41,968 nucleotides of DNA from contig CAIPAY010000083.1 of assembly GCA_903863195.1 (NCBI GenBank), positions 1 through 41,968 on the forward strand, written 5' to 3'. The stretch comes from an uncultured Holophagaceae bacterium (GTDB taxonomy: Bacteria; Acidobacteriota; Holophagae; Holophagales; Holophagaceae). Positions within the stretch are counted from its first letter, which is position 1. Each line of letters opens with the position of its first letter. The notes under the pieces were generated by a model that saw only the letters and a list, made by a program, of their open reading frames with translations, was not told where the DNA came from and ran no database searches. Below are positions 1-7,804 of the stretch, piece by piece. Made by a program: the position numbers and the translations under genes.

Positions 1-36
1 CGGCCCCGGGGGGCCGCGCTCAAGGAACGAAAGCAG

Positions 37-1326
37 CTACTGCTTGAGGTTCAGCGTGACCTGCATGAGCTGGTCCGTGGTGGTGACGATCTTGGAGTTC
101 GCCTCGTAGCCCCGCTGGCTGAGGATGAGCTTGGTGAACTCGCCCGCCACATCCACATTGGAGAGCTCGAGGTTGGATCCGAGCACGCCGCCCCGGCCAC
201 CCTGGTTGGCAAGGCCGATGGTGGGCGACCCCGAGGCCAAGCTCTGGCCCCAGTGGTTGTTGCCGGTCTGCACCAGGCCGTTCATGTTGTTGAAGGAGGA
301 GATGGCGATCTGCGCCAGGGCGATGACCTGGCCGTTGGTGAAGGTGCCGCTCACGATGCCGTTCTGGTCCACGGTCATGTCCCGCAGGGTGCCGGCGCCG
401 TAGCCATCCTGGAAACTGCTGCTGGTGGCGCTGGCGGCACTGAACTGGGTGATGTTGGTGCTGCCGTCGGTGTTCATGAGGTTGAAGCCGATGGTGCTCG
501 CTGCCGCGCCATTGTTCCAGTTGATGTTCAGCGTCGGGTTCGTGGTGGTCATGGATGGGACGAAGGGCACCGCGTAGGGCGTGGGATCGATGCTGCTCAG
601 CGACCCCGAGGCCGAGAAGGTCAGGCGGCCGGTGGGGCTTCCGGTGATGGCGGCCCCCGCAGGGCCCGTGACCGCATAGTCCCAGGTGTTGCCGCTCGTC
701 TTCGTGTAGGTGACGATCAGGGTCTGGGTGTTGCCCTGGCTGTCGTAGACCTGGACGGGTGTGGTCAGGGTGGAGGTCACATCGGCGCTGGCGGAGGCGT
801 TCAGGTTCACGCCCATGCGGATGTTCGCCGTCTGGAAGGCGCTGGCCGTGGTGCCCGCGTCAATGCGGATCGGCGACAGGGTGGCGGAGGTGTTCACGGA
901 GCCGGTGGCGTCGCGGTTCCACCCCATGACGCTGGAACCGTCGCTGGCCACCAGGAAGCCATCGTTGTTGCGGGAGAAGTTGCCGGCGCGGGAGAAGACC
1001 TGGCGGCCGTCCGAGGTCTGCAGCGTGAAGAAGCCGTTGCCCTGGATGGCCATGTCGAGGGCGTTGCCCGTGCTCTGGAAGGAGGACTGGCTGAAGTCCT
1101 GGCTTACGCTGTTTGTCTGCACACCCAGGCCGAACTGGATGGGGTTGCCGTTGCCCTGGGTGGAGACGCCGCCCAGGCTGGTGCTGAAGATGTCGCGGAA
1201 GGTGGTGCTCGAGCCCTTGAACCCGACGGTGTTGATGTTCGACAGGTTGTTGCCGATCACGTTCAGCGCGTTGGCGTTGGTGGCGAGGCCGGAGAGGCCG
1301 GAGTAGAAGGCAGAGTAGAGGCTCAT
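37..1326 (-). CDS. flgE: Flagellar hook protein FlgE
   Basis: This gene encodes the subunit of the flagellar hook, exported through the flagellar type III apparatus and polymerised outside the outer membrane. The 429-residue product begins with the rod/hook N-terminal signature (SGLSGLATNANALNVIGNN, followed by NTVGFKG) and ends with the matching C-terminal coiled-coil segment (LSNVDVAGEFTKLILSQRGY and a final LNLKQ). The variable middle (about 150-330) is Ser/Thr/Asn-rich, as in hook D2/D3 domains. The start is supported by AGGAG seven bases upstream of ATG. It is the last gene of the fliK-flgD-flgE set, 31 bp after flgD. Length fits the family (about 400-430). FlgG or FlgF are unlikely because those are near 260 residues. 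Confidence 0.95.
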   Translation of the reverse strand: MSLYSAFYSGLSGLATNANALNVIGNNLSNINTVGFKGSSTTFRDIFSTSLGGVSTQGNGNPIQFGLGVQTNSVSQDFSQSSFQSTGNALDMAIQGNGFFTLQTSDGRQVFSRAGNFSRNNDGFLVASDGSSVMGWNRDATGSVNTSATLSPIRIDAGTTASAFQTANIRMGVNLNASASADVTSTLTTPVQVYDSQGNTQTLIVTYTKTSGNTWDYAVTGPAGAAITGSPTGRLTFSASGSLSSIDPTPYAVPFVPSMTTTNPTLNINWNNGAAASTIGFNLMNTDGSTNITQFSAASATSSSFQDGYGAGTLRDMTVDQNGIVSGTFTNGQVIALAQIAISSFNNMNGLVQTGNNHWGQSLASGSPTIGLANQGGRGGVLGSNLELSNVDVAGEFTKLILSQRGYEANSKIVTTTDQLMQVTLNLKQ

Positions 1327-1357
1327 GGATGGCTCCTGGTGAGGGGGACGGGACGGA

Positions 1358-2023
1358 TCAGCTGGCGATTCCGAGGACCTTGGACATGAGGAAGGCGTTC
1401 GAGCCGGAGATGATGGAGATCTCCCCAGTGCTGGAGAAGGCGACTGAGTCGACCTTCATGACCAGGCTCGATTGGTAGGGCACTGCCTTGCCGTCCTTGG
1501 CGTTGGCCTGCACGCTGACGGAATAGGAACCGTCCGGCAGCTGATTCCCGCTGGCGTCCTTGCCATCCCAGTTGACCGTGGCCTTGCCGGAGGCGAGGTC
1601 CCCCTGGGAGAGGGTCCGCACCACATTGCCGTTCGCGTCTTTCACTGTGAGGGTGACGTTCGCGGCGGCAGAGAGATACAGGTTCATGGAGGCCTGGCCG
1701 GACTGCAGGTTGAAGCCTGAGCCGTCCACCTCCACCTTCTTGCCGATAAGAGAGGCGGCCTGGGCTTGGAACAGCCCCATGTTCTGGGTCTGCAGCCCCT
1801 GGAGCAGCGTGTTCGTCTGCTGCGCCTGCTCCAGGCTGGAGAAGCTGGTCAGCTGCTGCACCATGGCGTTCGGATCCTGGCCGGAGCCCGTCGGGTCCTG
1901 GTTCTTGAGCTGGGCCACCAGCAGCTGGAGGAAGCCGTTCTTGTCGATGGAGCTGCTCGGAGTGGTCGTGGTCGTCGCGGCGGTGGTGCCTGTGCTCGTG
2001 GTGCTGATCATTCCGGTTTGCAT
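1358..2023 (-). CDS. flgD: Flagellar hook assembly (capping) protein FlgD
   Basis: FlgD is the temporary cap under which FlgE subunits assemble. The 221-residue product has the conserved N-terminal block (FLQLLVAQLKNQDP, then MVQQLTSFSSLEQ, residues about 30-75) and a C-terminal Ig/tudor-like half with the FlgD signature region NVVRTLSQGDLASGKATVNW and an aspartate/glycine turn (DASGNQLPDGSYSV). The start has a strong GGAGG about five bases upstream. It lies between fliK and flgE on the same strand, which is the usual hook-gene order. A Thr-rich tract near the N terminus is probably a disordered export segment. Confidence 0.95.
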   Translation of the reverse strand: MQTGMISTTSTGTTAATTTTTPSSSIDKNGFLQLLVAQLKNQDPTGSGQDPNAMVQQLTSFSSLEQAQQTNTLLQGLQTQNMGLFQAQAASLIGKKVEVDGSGFNLQSGQASMNLYLSAAANVTLTVKDANGNVVRTLSQGDLASGKATVNWDGKDASGNQLPDGSYSVSVQANAKDGKAVPYQSSLVMKVDSVAFSSTGEISIISGSNAFLMSKVLGIAS

Positions 2024-2063
2024 GTGGACCTCCAGGGGTAGTGAAGAACAGGAACCGTGCCGA

Positions 2064-3584
2064 TCAGGCGTAGAGCTCGACGTGGCGCGCGTTTAGGATG
2101 GCTACGGGGGTGGGGGCGGGTGCTTCTTGCCGGGCCAGAACCGCCTCGGATGGCGTTTGTTCGCGGCTAGCTGGGGCAGCGGGTGTGTCCTGGAAGGGCC
2201 GATGGCCCTGCTGCAGATCGAAACTGCCCAGCGCGAGCCCCTGTTCCTTGAGGGACTGCTCCAGGTGGGGGCGTCCTTCCTGCACGGCCTGGACAGAGGT
2301 CGGCTCCGTGACCCACAGCTTGGCGTGGACCTCACCGCCCTCGACCCGGAGGTGGATGGTGACCTGGCCCAGGGAATCCGGGTGGAGTTGCAGCTGAGCC
2401 TCCTGGGCGCCGGTCTTCAGCATCCAGCGGACGCTGCCGTCCACCTGCTGCACCGGCGCCGTGGGCGGCGGGGCTGGGGCCGGTGCAGGGGCCGGGACCA
2501 GGGCGGCTGGCGTGGCCGCTTCGGGGGCTCGGGCAGCCGTGGTCAGCGCCGCGAGGGATGAGCCGTCCTGCGCGCGGAGGGCTGTCGAGGGCGGCTCCGG
2601 GAGCAAGCCGGCGCCTGTGGCTTCGGGAGCCAGGGGCAGCGGGAAACCCTTGCCCGAGGTCGGTGCAGGGGTGCTTTCCGAATCCGTGAGACCCGGCAGG
2701 GACAGCGCCTTCGGCGGCAGGGCTGCGGGTGTCTGATCCTGGGGCAGCAGCTGCGACGCGGCCAGCTTCGCCACCTTGCCTTCGGCGAGCACGGGACTGT
2801 CGGTGGCGGACCCGGAGCCACGGCTCCCGGAGGCGGAGGGACTGGGTGCGGCAAGGACTGCCTGGATCTGGACAGTGTTTGTCAGATGGGCTGCCGCGGG
2901 TGTTGCAGAGCCCAGGGCTGCGGCCATCGGGGCCAGGCTGGGCTTGAGGGTCTCCTTCAGCTCCGGGTCCAGGGGTGGCACGGCCATCGGGGCTGGGTCC
3001 GGTGCGGGCAGCCTGAGGATCCCAGTGGGCGTCGCCGTGGAAGGAAGAGCGGTGAGGAGGGCCGGGGCTGCGTCGGTCGGGGCCTGGGAGGCTCCCTGCG
3101 GGGGCGCAAGGCCCGGGTCCTGGGTGGGCGGCAGCGCGGAGCCTGGGACTGCGGAAGGGTCGCCCGGGAGGCCCTGGGGGCCGCCTGTGGGCAGTCGGAG
3201 ATCCTTCGGAAGCAGGAGCCCCTGCGGCGCCGGCTCAGGCTGGGCCTGCAGCGCAGAAACCGTCGGTGTCGCCGATGCCGCCGAAGCCGGGGCGGCGGCG
3301 GTTGGCGTGGGCGTGGCCGCTTCGGGGGCCTGGGCCTCGGTGGGGACGGCCGGACCCGGAGAGCCCAGGGCCCCCGCGGGCTGGGCGCCTTCCTTGGGGG
3401 TCTCGCCCTCGGGCTTCGGGGGCTCCCCATGAGTTGGTGCTGACGGGCTGGGCAGGGGCTGGACAAACTGGGCCATCAGGCCGGCGAAAGCACCGTCCGA
3501 GGCGTCTGCGGCCTTGGGGTCCGGGCGGTCTGCCGCCGGGCGATCCAGGCCTGCCAGGGTGGCGACGGAACTGACGGAAGCCAT
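2064..3584 (-). CDS. fliK: Flagellar hook-length control protein FliK
   Basis: FliK measures hook length and switches the export gate from hook to filament substrates. The 506-residue product is very rich in Pro and Ala through residues 30-380, typical of the extended ruler region, and then has the conserved Flg_hook C-terminal domain (residues about 390-470), including DGSVRWMLKTGAQEAQLQL, HPDSLGQVTIHLRVEGGEV and LEQSLKEQGLAL. It precedes flgD and flgE, the structures it regulates. The start has GAGG a few bases upstream. A sigma54-type promoter match lies about 40-50 bp upstream, suggesting fliK-flgD-flgE can be transcribed separately from the flgB operon. Low complexity makes the N-terminal part unalignable, but the C-terminal domain is clear. 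Confidence 0.92.
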   Translation of the reverse strand: MASVSSVATLAGLDRPAADRPDPKAADASDGAFAGLMAQFVQPLPSPSAPTHGEPPKPEGETPKEGAQPAGALGSPGPAVPTEAQAPEAATPTPTAAAPASAASATPTVSALQAQPEPAPQGLLLPKDLRLPTGGPQGLPGDPSAVPGSALPPTQDPGLAPPQGASQAPTDAAPALLTALPSTATPTGILRLPAPDPAPMAVPPLDPELKETLKPSLAPMAAALGSATPAAAHLTNTVQIQAVLAAPSPSASGSRGSGSATDSPVLAEGKVAKLAASQLLPQDQTPAALPPKALSLPGLTDSESTPAPTSGKGFPLPLAPEATGAGLLPEPPSTALRAQDGSSLAALTTAARAPEAATPAALVPAPAPAPAPPPTAPVQQVDGSVRWMLKTGAQEAQLQLHPDSLGQVTIHLRVEGGEVHAKLWVTEPTSVQAVQEGRPHLEQSLKEQGLALGSFDLQQGHRPFQDTPAAPASREQTPSEAVLARQEAPAPTPVAILNARHVELYA

Positions 3585-3620
3585 GGGAACCTCGCGTCCG
3601 GTACATCCGGATGGGCTCTC

Positions 3621-3639
3621 CCCGCCAGGAACGTGCCGC
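3621..3639 (-). promoter_or_regulatory. Putative sigma54 (-24/-12) promoter for fliK-flgD-flgE
   Basis: On the minus strand the sequence reads CGGCACG-TTCC-TGGCG. The GG (3637-3636) and GC (3625-3624) dinucleotides are separated by exactly ten bases as sigma54 requires; the consensus is TGGCACG-N4-TTGCW. It differs at one base in each half. It sits in the 101-bp gap between the motE-like gene and fliK, about 40 bp upstream of the fliK start. Sigma54 control of hook genes is established in several flagellated bacteria; use here is inferred. Confidence 0.55.
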
Positions 3640-3685
3640 GACCGTTGGGCAGAATCGTCCAGGTGCCTCGGCCGGGACGGACTCT

Positions 3686-4225
3686 TCAGAGTTCCTTGGG
3701 CTTCGACATGCCGACGCGCTCGGAGAGGCGCCCCGCGAGCTTGGCGTCCAGAGGGGCCAGCTGGTCCATGAGCTTCCCGGCCTTCTTGGGGGTCATCCCT
3801 GCCAGCAGGGCCACGGCCACTTCCAGGTTCTGGGCCGCCAGCTCCTTCATGGCCTGGGCCCCGGCGGCGGGATCCATGGCTTCATAGGTGCGGATGATCT
3901 GCGGATCGATGGCCGGGCGGACCTTCAGGTTCTCCACCTTGAGCAGGGCTTCCTGGACCGCCCGCTCGCGGGAGGCCAGCTCGCCGCGGTCCTTGTCCAG
4001 TGTGGCCTGCAGGGTATTGAGGCGCTGCTCGAGCTGCCGGAGCTCGGCCTCCTTCTGGGCGATGGCCTTCTCCCGGTTCTGGAGCTGGGAGGCCAGCTCG
4101 ACGATCTTCACGCCTTCCCCGGGGACGCCCTTGAGGTCGCCCTTCGGTTCCTGGGCCGACAGCCAGATGACGCCCGCGGACAGCGCGAGGGGCGCCGAGA
4201 TCCAAAGCAGAAAGCGGGCGTTCAT
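3686..4225 (-). CDS. MotE/YlxF-like flagellar protein with MgtE N-terminal-like domain
   Basis: The 179-residue product starts with a membrane anchor (MNARFLLWISAPLALSAGVI), continues with a coiled coil (residues about 45-100, VELASQLQNREKAIAQKEAE and following) and ends with a segment like the MgtE N-terminal intracellular domain (MAGMTPKKAGKLMDQL, then LAGRLSERVG). This architecture is found in MotE of epsilonproteobacteria, a chaperone of the stator protein MotB, and in YlxF, encoded between fliJ and fliK in Bacillus. The position between fliJ and fliK here matches. I chose the internal ATG because AAGGAG lies just upstream and a signal-anchor follows; a longer reading starting at 4333 would overlap fliJ. 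The exact role (stator chaperone or other) is inferred. Confidence 0.8.
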   Translation of the reverse strand: MNARFLLWISAPLALSAGVIWLSAQEPKGDLKGVPGEGVKIVELASQLQNREKAIAQKEAELRQLEQRLNTLQATLDKDRGELASRERAVQEALLKVENLKVRPAIDPQIIRTYEAMDPAAGAQAMKELAAQNLEVAVALLAGMTPKKAGKLMDQLAPLDAKLAGRLSERVGMSKPKEL

Positions 4226-4241
4226 GGGGGCTCCTTCTTGA

Positions 4242-4691
4242 TCAGGCACTGCGGGGGTGGTGCCGGAGCACCGCCAGCTCATCCATCTCCAGGGCCTCGC
4301 GCAGCTGCTGCTCCTGCTGGTGCTGGAGGGCACGGCGTTCCTTGAGGCGGACGAGCATCAGGTGGTTCCGGTGGGCGAGGCTGAGGGCTTCCCGCTCCTC
4401 GGCCACCTTCACGAGGGCCACCCGGAGGCGCTCGTAGCCTTCCATCTGCCGGCGCTCGAGGACCACCAGGAAGCGCTCCCCATTCCGCCAAAGGTCCAGG
4501 TCCAGGAACTGCCCGGCCGCGAGCCGCCGGGCTTCGAAGAGCGCCTTGCGCTGCTCGGCCATGGCATCCAGCTCGGTCCGGATGTCCCGCTCGGCCTGGA
4601 GGGCCCGGGCGAGGGCCCGCTGCGCCTCTTCCTCCAGGGCCTCCCGCAGCTTGCGCAGGGGCTCGAGGCGGAAGTGGAAGCGGGCGGCCAT
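4242..4691 (-). CDS. fliJ: Flagellar export protein FliJ
   Basis: FliJ is the coiled-coil stalk that inserts in the FliI ATPase ring and contacts FlhA. The 149-residue product opens with the family-typical RFHFRLEPLRKLREALEEEA and is almost entirely charged alpha-helix with heptad-like spacing. Length matches FliJ (about 147). Its ATG overlaps the fliI stop codon by one base (TGATG), indicating translational coupling. Sequence conservation in this family is weak, so identity rests on the N-terminal motif, helix pattern and position between fliI and the motE-like gene. Confidence 0.9.
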   Translation of the reverse strand: MAARFHFRLEPLRKLREALEEEAQRALARALQAERDIRTELDAMAEQRKALFEARRLAAGQFLDLDLWRNGERFLVVLERRQMEGYERLRVALVKVAEEREALSLAHRNHLMLVRLKERRALQHQQEQQLREALEMDELAVLRHHPRSA

Positions 4692-6052
4692 CAGCTGGTC
4701 GCCTTCAGGAAGGGCGCCAGATCGATGCCGAAGATCTGGCCCATGGCGAGCATGGCCAGGCGGTGGTCAGAACTCTCCGCCGTGGCCTGCCGGAGGAAGG
4801 ACTGGATGGCCGGCTGGAACTGGATGGCCTGGTCGATGGCCGTGCTCGAGCCCTTGGTGTAGGCCCCGATCTGGATCAGGTCCTCGGCATCCTGGTAGGT
4901 GGCCATGAGGTCGCGCAGCTTGCTGGCCAGCTGCTTCTGCTCCGGCGGCGCCAGGGCGCTGAAGAGCCGAGAGAGGCTGGAGAGCACATCGATGGCGGGG
5001 AAGTGGTTCTTTGACGCCAGCTTCCGGGAGAGCACCACGTGGCCGTCCAGGATGCCGCGCACAGCATCGCTGATGGGCTCGTTCATGTCGTCGCCCTCCA
5101 CCAGCACAGTGTAGATGCCGGTGATGGAGCCCATCCCTTCGAAGGTGCCGGCCCGCTCCATGAGGCGGGGCAGCAGGGCGAACACCGAGGGCGTGTAGCC
5201 CCGGGAGCTGGGCGGCTCGCCAGCGCTTAGGCCGACCTCCCTCTGGGCCATGGCGAAGCGGGTCACGCTGTCCATCATCAACAGCACGTCCTTGCCCTGG
5301 CGCATGAAGTATTCGGCGACGGTGGTGCCGGCCATGGCGCAGCGCAGGCGCAGCAGGGGCGTCTGGTCGCCGGTGGAGACCACCACCACGCTGCGGCGCA
5401 GGCCCTCGGCGCCAAGGTCGTTCTCGATGAACTCGCGAAGCTCGCGGCCCCGCTCACCGACCAGCGTGATGACGTTGACCTCGGCGGAGGTGTTGCGGGC
5501 CACCATGCCCAGCAGGGTGGACTTCCCCACGCCGGAGCCGGAGAAGATGCCCACGCGCTGCCCCTTGCCGAGGGTGAGCAGCCCGTCCACAGCGCGCACA
5601 CCGGTGGAGAGCACCTCATCGATCCGCTTGCGCCGCATGGGATTGGGGGGCGGCCCCTGGAGGGGCAGGTAGGCAGCCGCCTCGATGGGCGGGCCGCCAT
5701 CCAGAGGCCGGCCCAGAGGATCGATCACGCGGCCCAGCAGCTCATCTGCCACGGGCAGCTCGGGCTGATGGCCGGTGCCTTCCACCCAGAGTCCCGGCCG
5801 GATGCCCTCGGTCTGCTCGATGGGCATGAGCAGCACGCGCTGGCCCGAGAAGCCCACCACCTCCGCATGGAAGAGGCGCGGCTTGCCGGTGGCATCGGTG
5901 CCGTGGATGAGCATCTGCTCGCCCACGGAGCACTCGGGACCCGTGCTCTCGACCACCAGGCCCACCACCTTCGTGACCCGGCCCATCCAGTCGCCCTTCG
6001 GCAGCGCTGCGAGGCGGGCCGCCAGGGCAGCGGGATCCAGCACGGTGTTCAC
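4691..6052 (-). CDS. fliI: Flagellum-specific ATP synthase FliI
   Basis: FliI is the hexameric ATPase that energises and organises flagellar type III export. The 453-residue product shows a Walker A loop (SGSGVGKST, residues about 171-179), Walker B (VLLMMDSVTRFA) directly followed by the family signature AQREVGLSAGEPPSSRGYTP, and an F1-beta-like catalytic fold. Upstream, DPLGRPLDGG is another conserved FliI/YscN block. Its start overlaps the fliH stop by four bases (ATGA) and its stop overlaps fliJ by one. An F-type ATP synthase subunit is ruled out by the GEPPSSRGYTPSVF motif and the flagellar neighbours. Confidence 0.97.
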   Translation of the reverse strand: MNTVLDPAALAARLAALPKGDWMGRVTKVVGLVVESTGPECSVGEQMLIHGTDATGKPRLFHAEVVGFSGQRVLLMPIEQTEGIRPGLWVEGTGHQPELPVADELLGRVIDPLGRPLDGGPPIEAAAYLPLQGPPPNPMRRKRIDEVLSTGVRAVDGLLTLGKGQRVGIFSGSGVGKSTLLGMVARNTSAEVNVITLVGERGRELREFIENDLGAEGLRRSVVVVSTGDQTPLLRLRCAMAGTTVAEYFMRQGKDVLLMMDSVTRFAMAQREVGLSAGEPPSSRGYTPSVFALLPRLMERAGTFEGMGSITGIYTVLVEGDDMNEPISDAVRGILDGHVVLSRKLASKNHFPAIDVLSSLSRLFSALAPPEQKQLASKLRDLMATYQDAEDLIQIGAYTKGSSTAIDQAIQFQPAIQSFLRQATAESSDHRLAMLAMGQIFGIDLAPFLKATS

Positions 6053-6780
6053 AGCGTGCCGCCTTCCCGCAGGCGGGCGATGAGCTGCATGAGCGCCTCG
6101 CGGCGGCGCTCAAGGGTGCCGTTGAAGATGCCCTGGGGGGCCTCGATCCGGAGGCTGCCCCGGGAGAGGCCGCCCTCGCTCAGAAGCTCCAGGCCGGTGT
6201 GATCCGAGAACTGGTCGCCGAGCTGCTCGAGGTCAGAGGGATTGAGGAAGATCTGCATGGGCATCTCGCCATCCCGGCGGCCCCGGGGCAGGGGAAACGG
6301 CAGCTCGTCGAGGACCCGGTCCATCATGGCCCTCACGGCGCCCGGGGCCTGCTCGATCTGCTGGACGGCGAGGTGCTCGCCAACGGCCAGGGCCAGGGCG
6401 ATCAGCTGCTCATCCAGGGCCGCCTGGAGCGTGACGGAGACCGAGGCCAGCTCGGTCAGGTGCTCTTCCAGGCGCTGCATGTAGGTCTTGTACTGACTCT
6501 CGCCGAAGGCGCGGCCCTCGGCCTCACCGGCGGCGAAGCCCTCTTCGTAGGCCCGGCGGGCGATCTCCTGGGCCTGCCGCTCTGCTTCCTGGAGCCGGTC
6601 GACGATGCGCTCCTCGATGGGCACATCGGAAGCCGTGTGATCGCCCAGCTCCGAGGACACGGAGCCCTCGCCCTCCTCGAAGGAGTTAGGGGACTGGAGG
6701 GCGTCCACGGGAAAATACGGGAAGGCCCCCAGGCGCGTGTCCTGGAGGTCCTCGGCCCGGATGAACCCCTTACTGGCCAT
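6049..6780 (-). CDS. fliH: Flagellar assembly protein FliH
   Basis: FliH binds FliI as a stator-like dimer and links it to the C ring. The 243-residue product has an acidic N-terminal part and a central helical segment with small-residue spacing (QEIARRAYEEGFAAGEAEG, about residues 70-90), typical of FliH/YscL. The C-terminal half resembles the V/F-ATPase E/delta-like domain (QIFLNPSDLEQLGDQF). It lies between fliG and fliI with a four-base overlap into fliI. Length agrees with the family (about 230-250). Confidence 0.9.
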   Translation of the reverse strand: MASKGFIRAEDLQDTRLGAFPYFPVDALQSPNSFEEGEGSVSSELGDHTASDVPIEERIVDRLQEAERQAQEIARRAYEEGFAAGEAEGRAFGESQYKTYMQRLEEHLTELASVSVTLQAALDEQLIALALAVGEHLAVQQIEQAPGAVRAMMDRVLDELPFPLPRGRRDGEMPMQIFLNPSDLEQLGDQFSDHTGLELLSEGGLSRGSLRIEAPQGIFNGTLERRREALMQLIARLREGGTL

Positions 6781-6797
6781 GACGGTGCCCTCGCCCG

Positions 6798-7802
6798 CTA
6801 GGTGACATAGTCCTCGCCTCCGCCACCGCCGATGCTGATGACACCTTCCTCCTCGAGCTGCCGGACGATCTCCACCACCTCATGCTGGGACTTCTCCACA
6901 TCCTTCAGCTTCACGGGACCCATGAACTCCATCTCCTCCTTCATGAGCTCCACGGCGCGGCTGGACATGTTCCGGTAGAACTGGTTCTGCAGCTCCTCGC
7001 TGGTGCCCTTCAGGGCGATGGTCAGGGTCTTCTTGTCCGCCCGCTTGAGGATCTCGGTGATGCCGTTGTCATCGATCAGCAGGATGTCGTCGAAGACGAA
7101 CATCAGGTCGCGGATGCTGGCGGCCAGCTGCGGGTTCTCGGTCTCGATCTTCTCCAGCACGGCGCGGCCCGTGTTGCGGTCCATGCGGTTGAAGAGCTCC
7201 GCCACGGCCCGGACGCCGCCATAGGCCTCGGTGGCGAAGGAGCCCAGGGCCTCCAGCTTCTGCTCAAGGATGAGGCTGATGCGGCGCACCACCTCGGGGC
7301 TGATCTCCTGCAGGCTGGCCATGCGCATGGCCACATCGCTGCGCAGAGCCTCGGGCAGGCTGGAGATGAGCTCCGCCGCCTGGGAGGCGTTCAGGTGGGC
7401 CAGGATCAGGGCGATGGTCTGGGGGTGCTCGTTCTGGATGAACTTGGAGAGCTGCTGGGGGTTGGCGCGCTCCAGGCTGGTGAAGCCGGCGCTGGACTCC
7501 AGGGCCTTGACCAGGCGGTCGATGATCTTGCGCGCCACTTCCGGCCCCACGGACTTGATGAGCAGCTTCTTGGCGTACTCGATGCCGCCCTGGCTGATGT
7601 AGCTGCGGGCCTGGGTCATGGTGTGGAACTCTTCCATGACCTCCTCGGCCACTTCCGGCTGCACGTGCTTGGTGATGGCGATCTCGCGGGAGATGGTCTG
7701 GATCTCGTCCTCTTCAAGGTACTTGAAGATGTTGGCTGCGGTCTCGTCCCCGAGGGTGACCATGAGCACCGCGGCCTTCTGCATGCCGGTGAGTTTGGCC
7801 AT
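6798..7802 (-). CDS. fliG: Flagellar motor switch protein FliG
   Basis: FliG forms the torque ring of the rotor, joining FliF to FliM and contacting the stators. The 334-residue product has all three domains: an N-terminal FliF-binding part (residues 1-100), the middle domain with the conserved NEHPQTIALILAHL (EHPQ at about 125-128), and the charge-rich C-terminal torque helix region with LKRADKKTLTIALKGTSEEL (about 240-265) and MKEEMEFMGPVKLKDVE. It follows fliF with two bases between stop and start. The C-terminal glycine-rich tail (GGGGEDYVT) is not general in the family and is probably disordered. Confidence 0.97.
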   Translation of the reverse strand: MAKLTGMQKAAVLMVTLGDETAANIFKYLEEDEIQTISREIAITKHVQPEVAEEVMEEFHTMTQARSYISQGGIEYAKKLLIKSVGPEVARKIIDRLVKALESSAGFTSLERANPQQLSKFIQNEHPQTIALILAHLNASQAAELISSLPEALRSDVAMRMASLQEISPEVVRRISLILEQKLEALGSFATEAYGGVRAVAELFNRMDRNTGRAVLEKIETENPQLAASIRDLMFVFDDILLIDDNGITEILKRADKKTLTIALKGTSEELQNQFYRNMSSRAVELMKEEMEFMGPVKLKDVEKSQHEVVEIVRQLEEEGVISIGGGGGEDYVT

Positions 7803-7804
7803 GG

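Noticed and set aside
1-45. Terminator after flgE
   Set aside because: Two small stems (CGGCCCC/GGGGCCG and AAGCAG/CTGCTT) are present but no T run is visible and the window edge cuts the context.
253-1389. A 378-codon plus-strand frame opposite flgE
   Set aside because: Gly/Ala/Val/Asp-rich shadow of a clear flgE; no motif.
1740-1765. GCCGATAA-like sigma28 -10 box
   Set aside because: It lies within flgD coding sequence on the opposite strand and lacks a matching TAAA-type -35.
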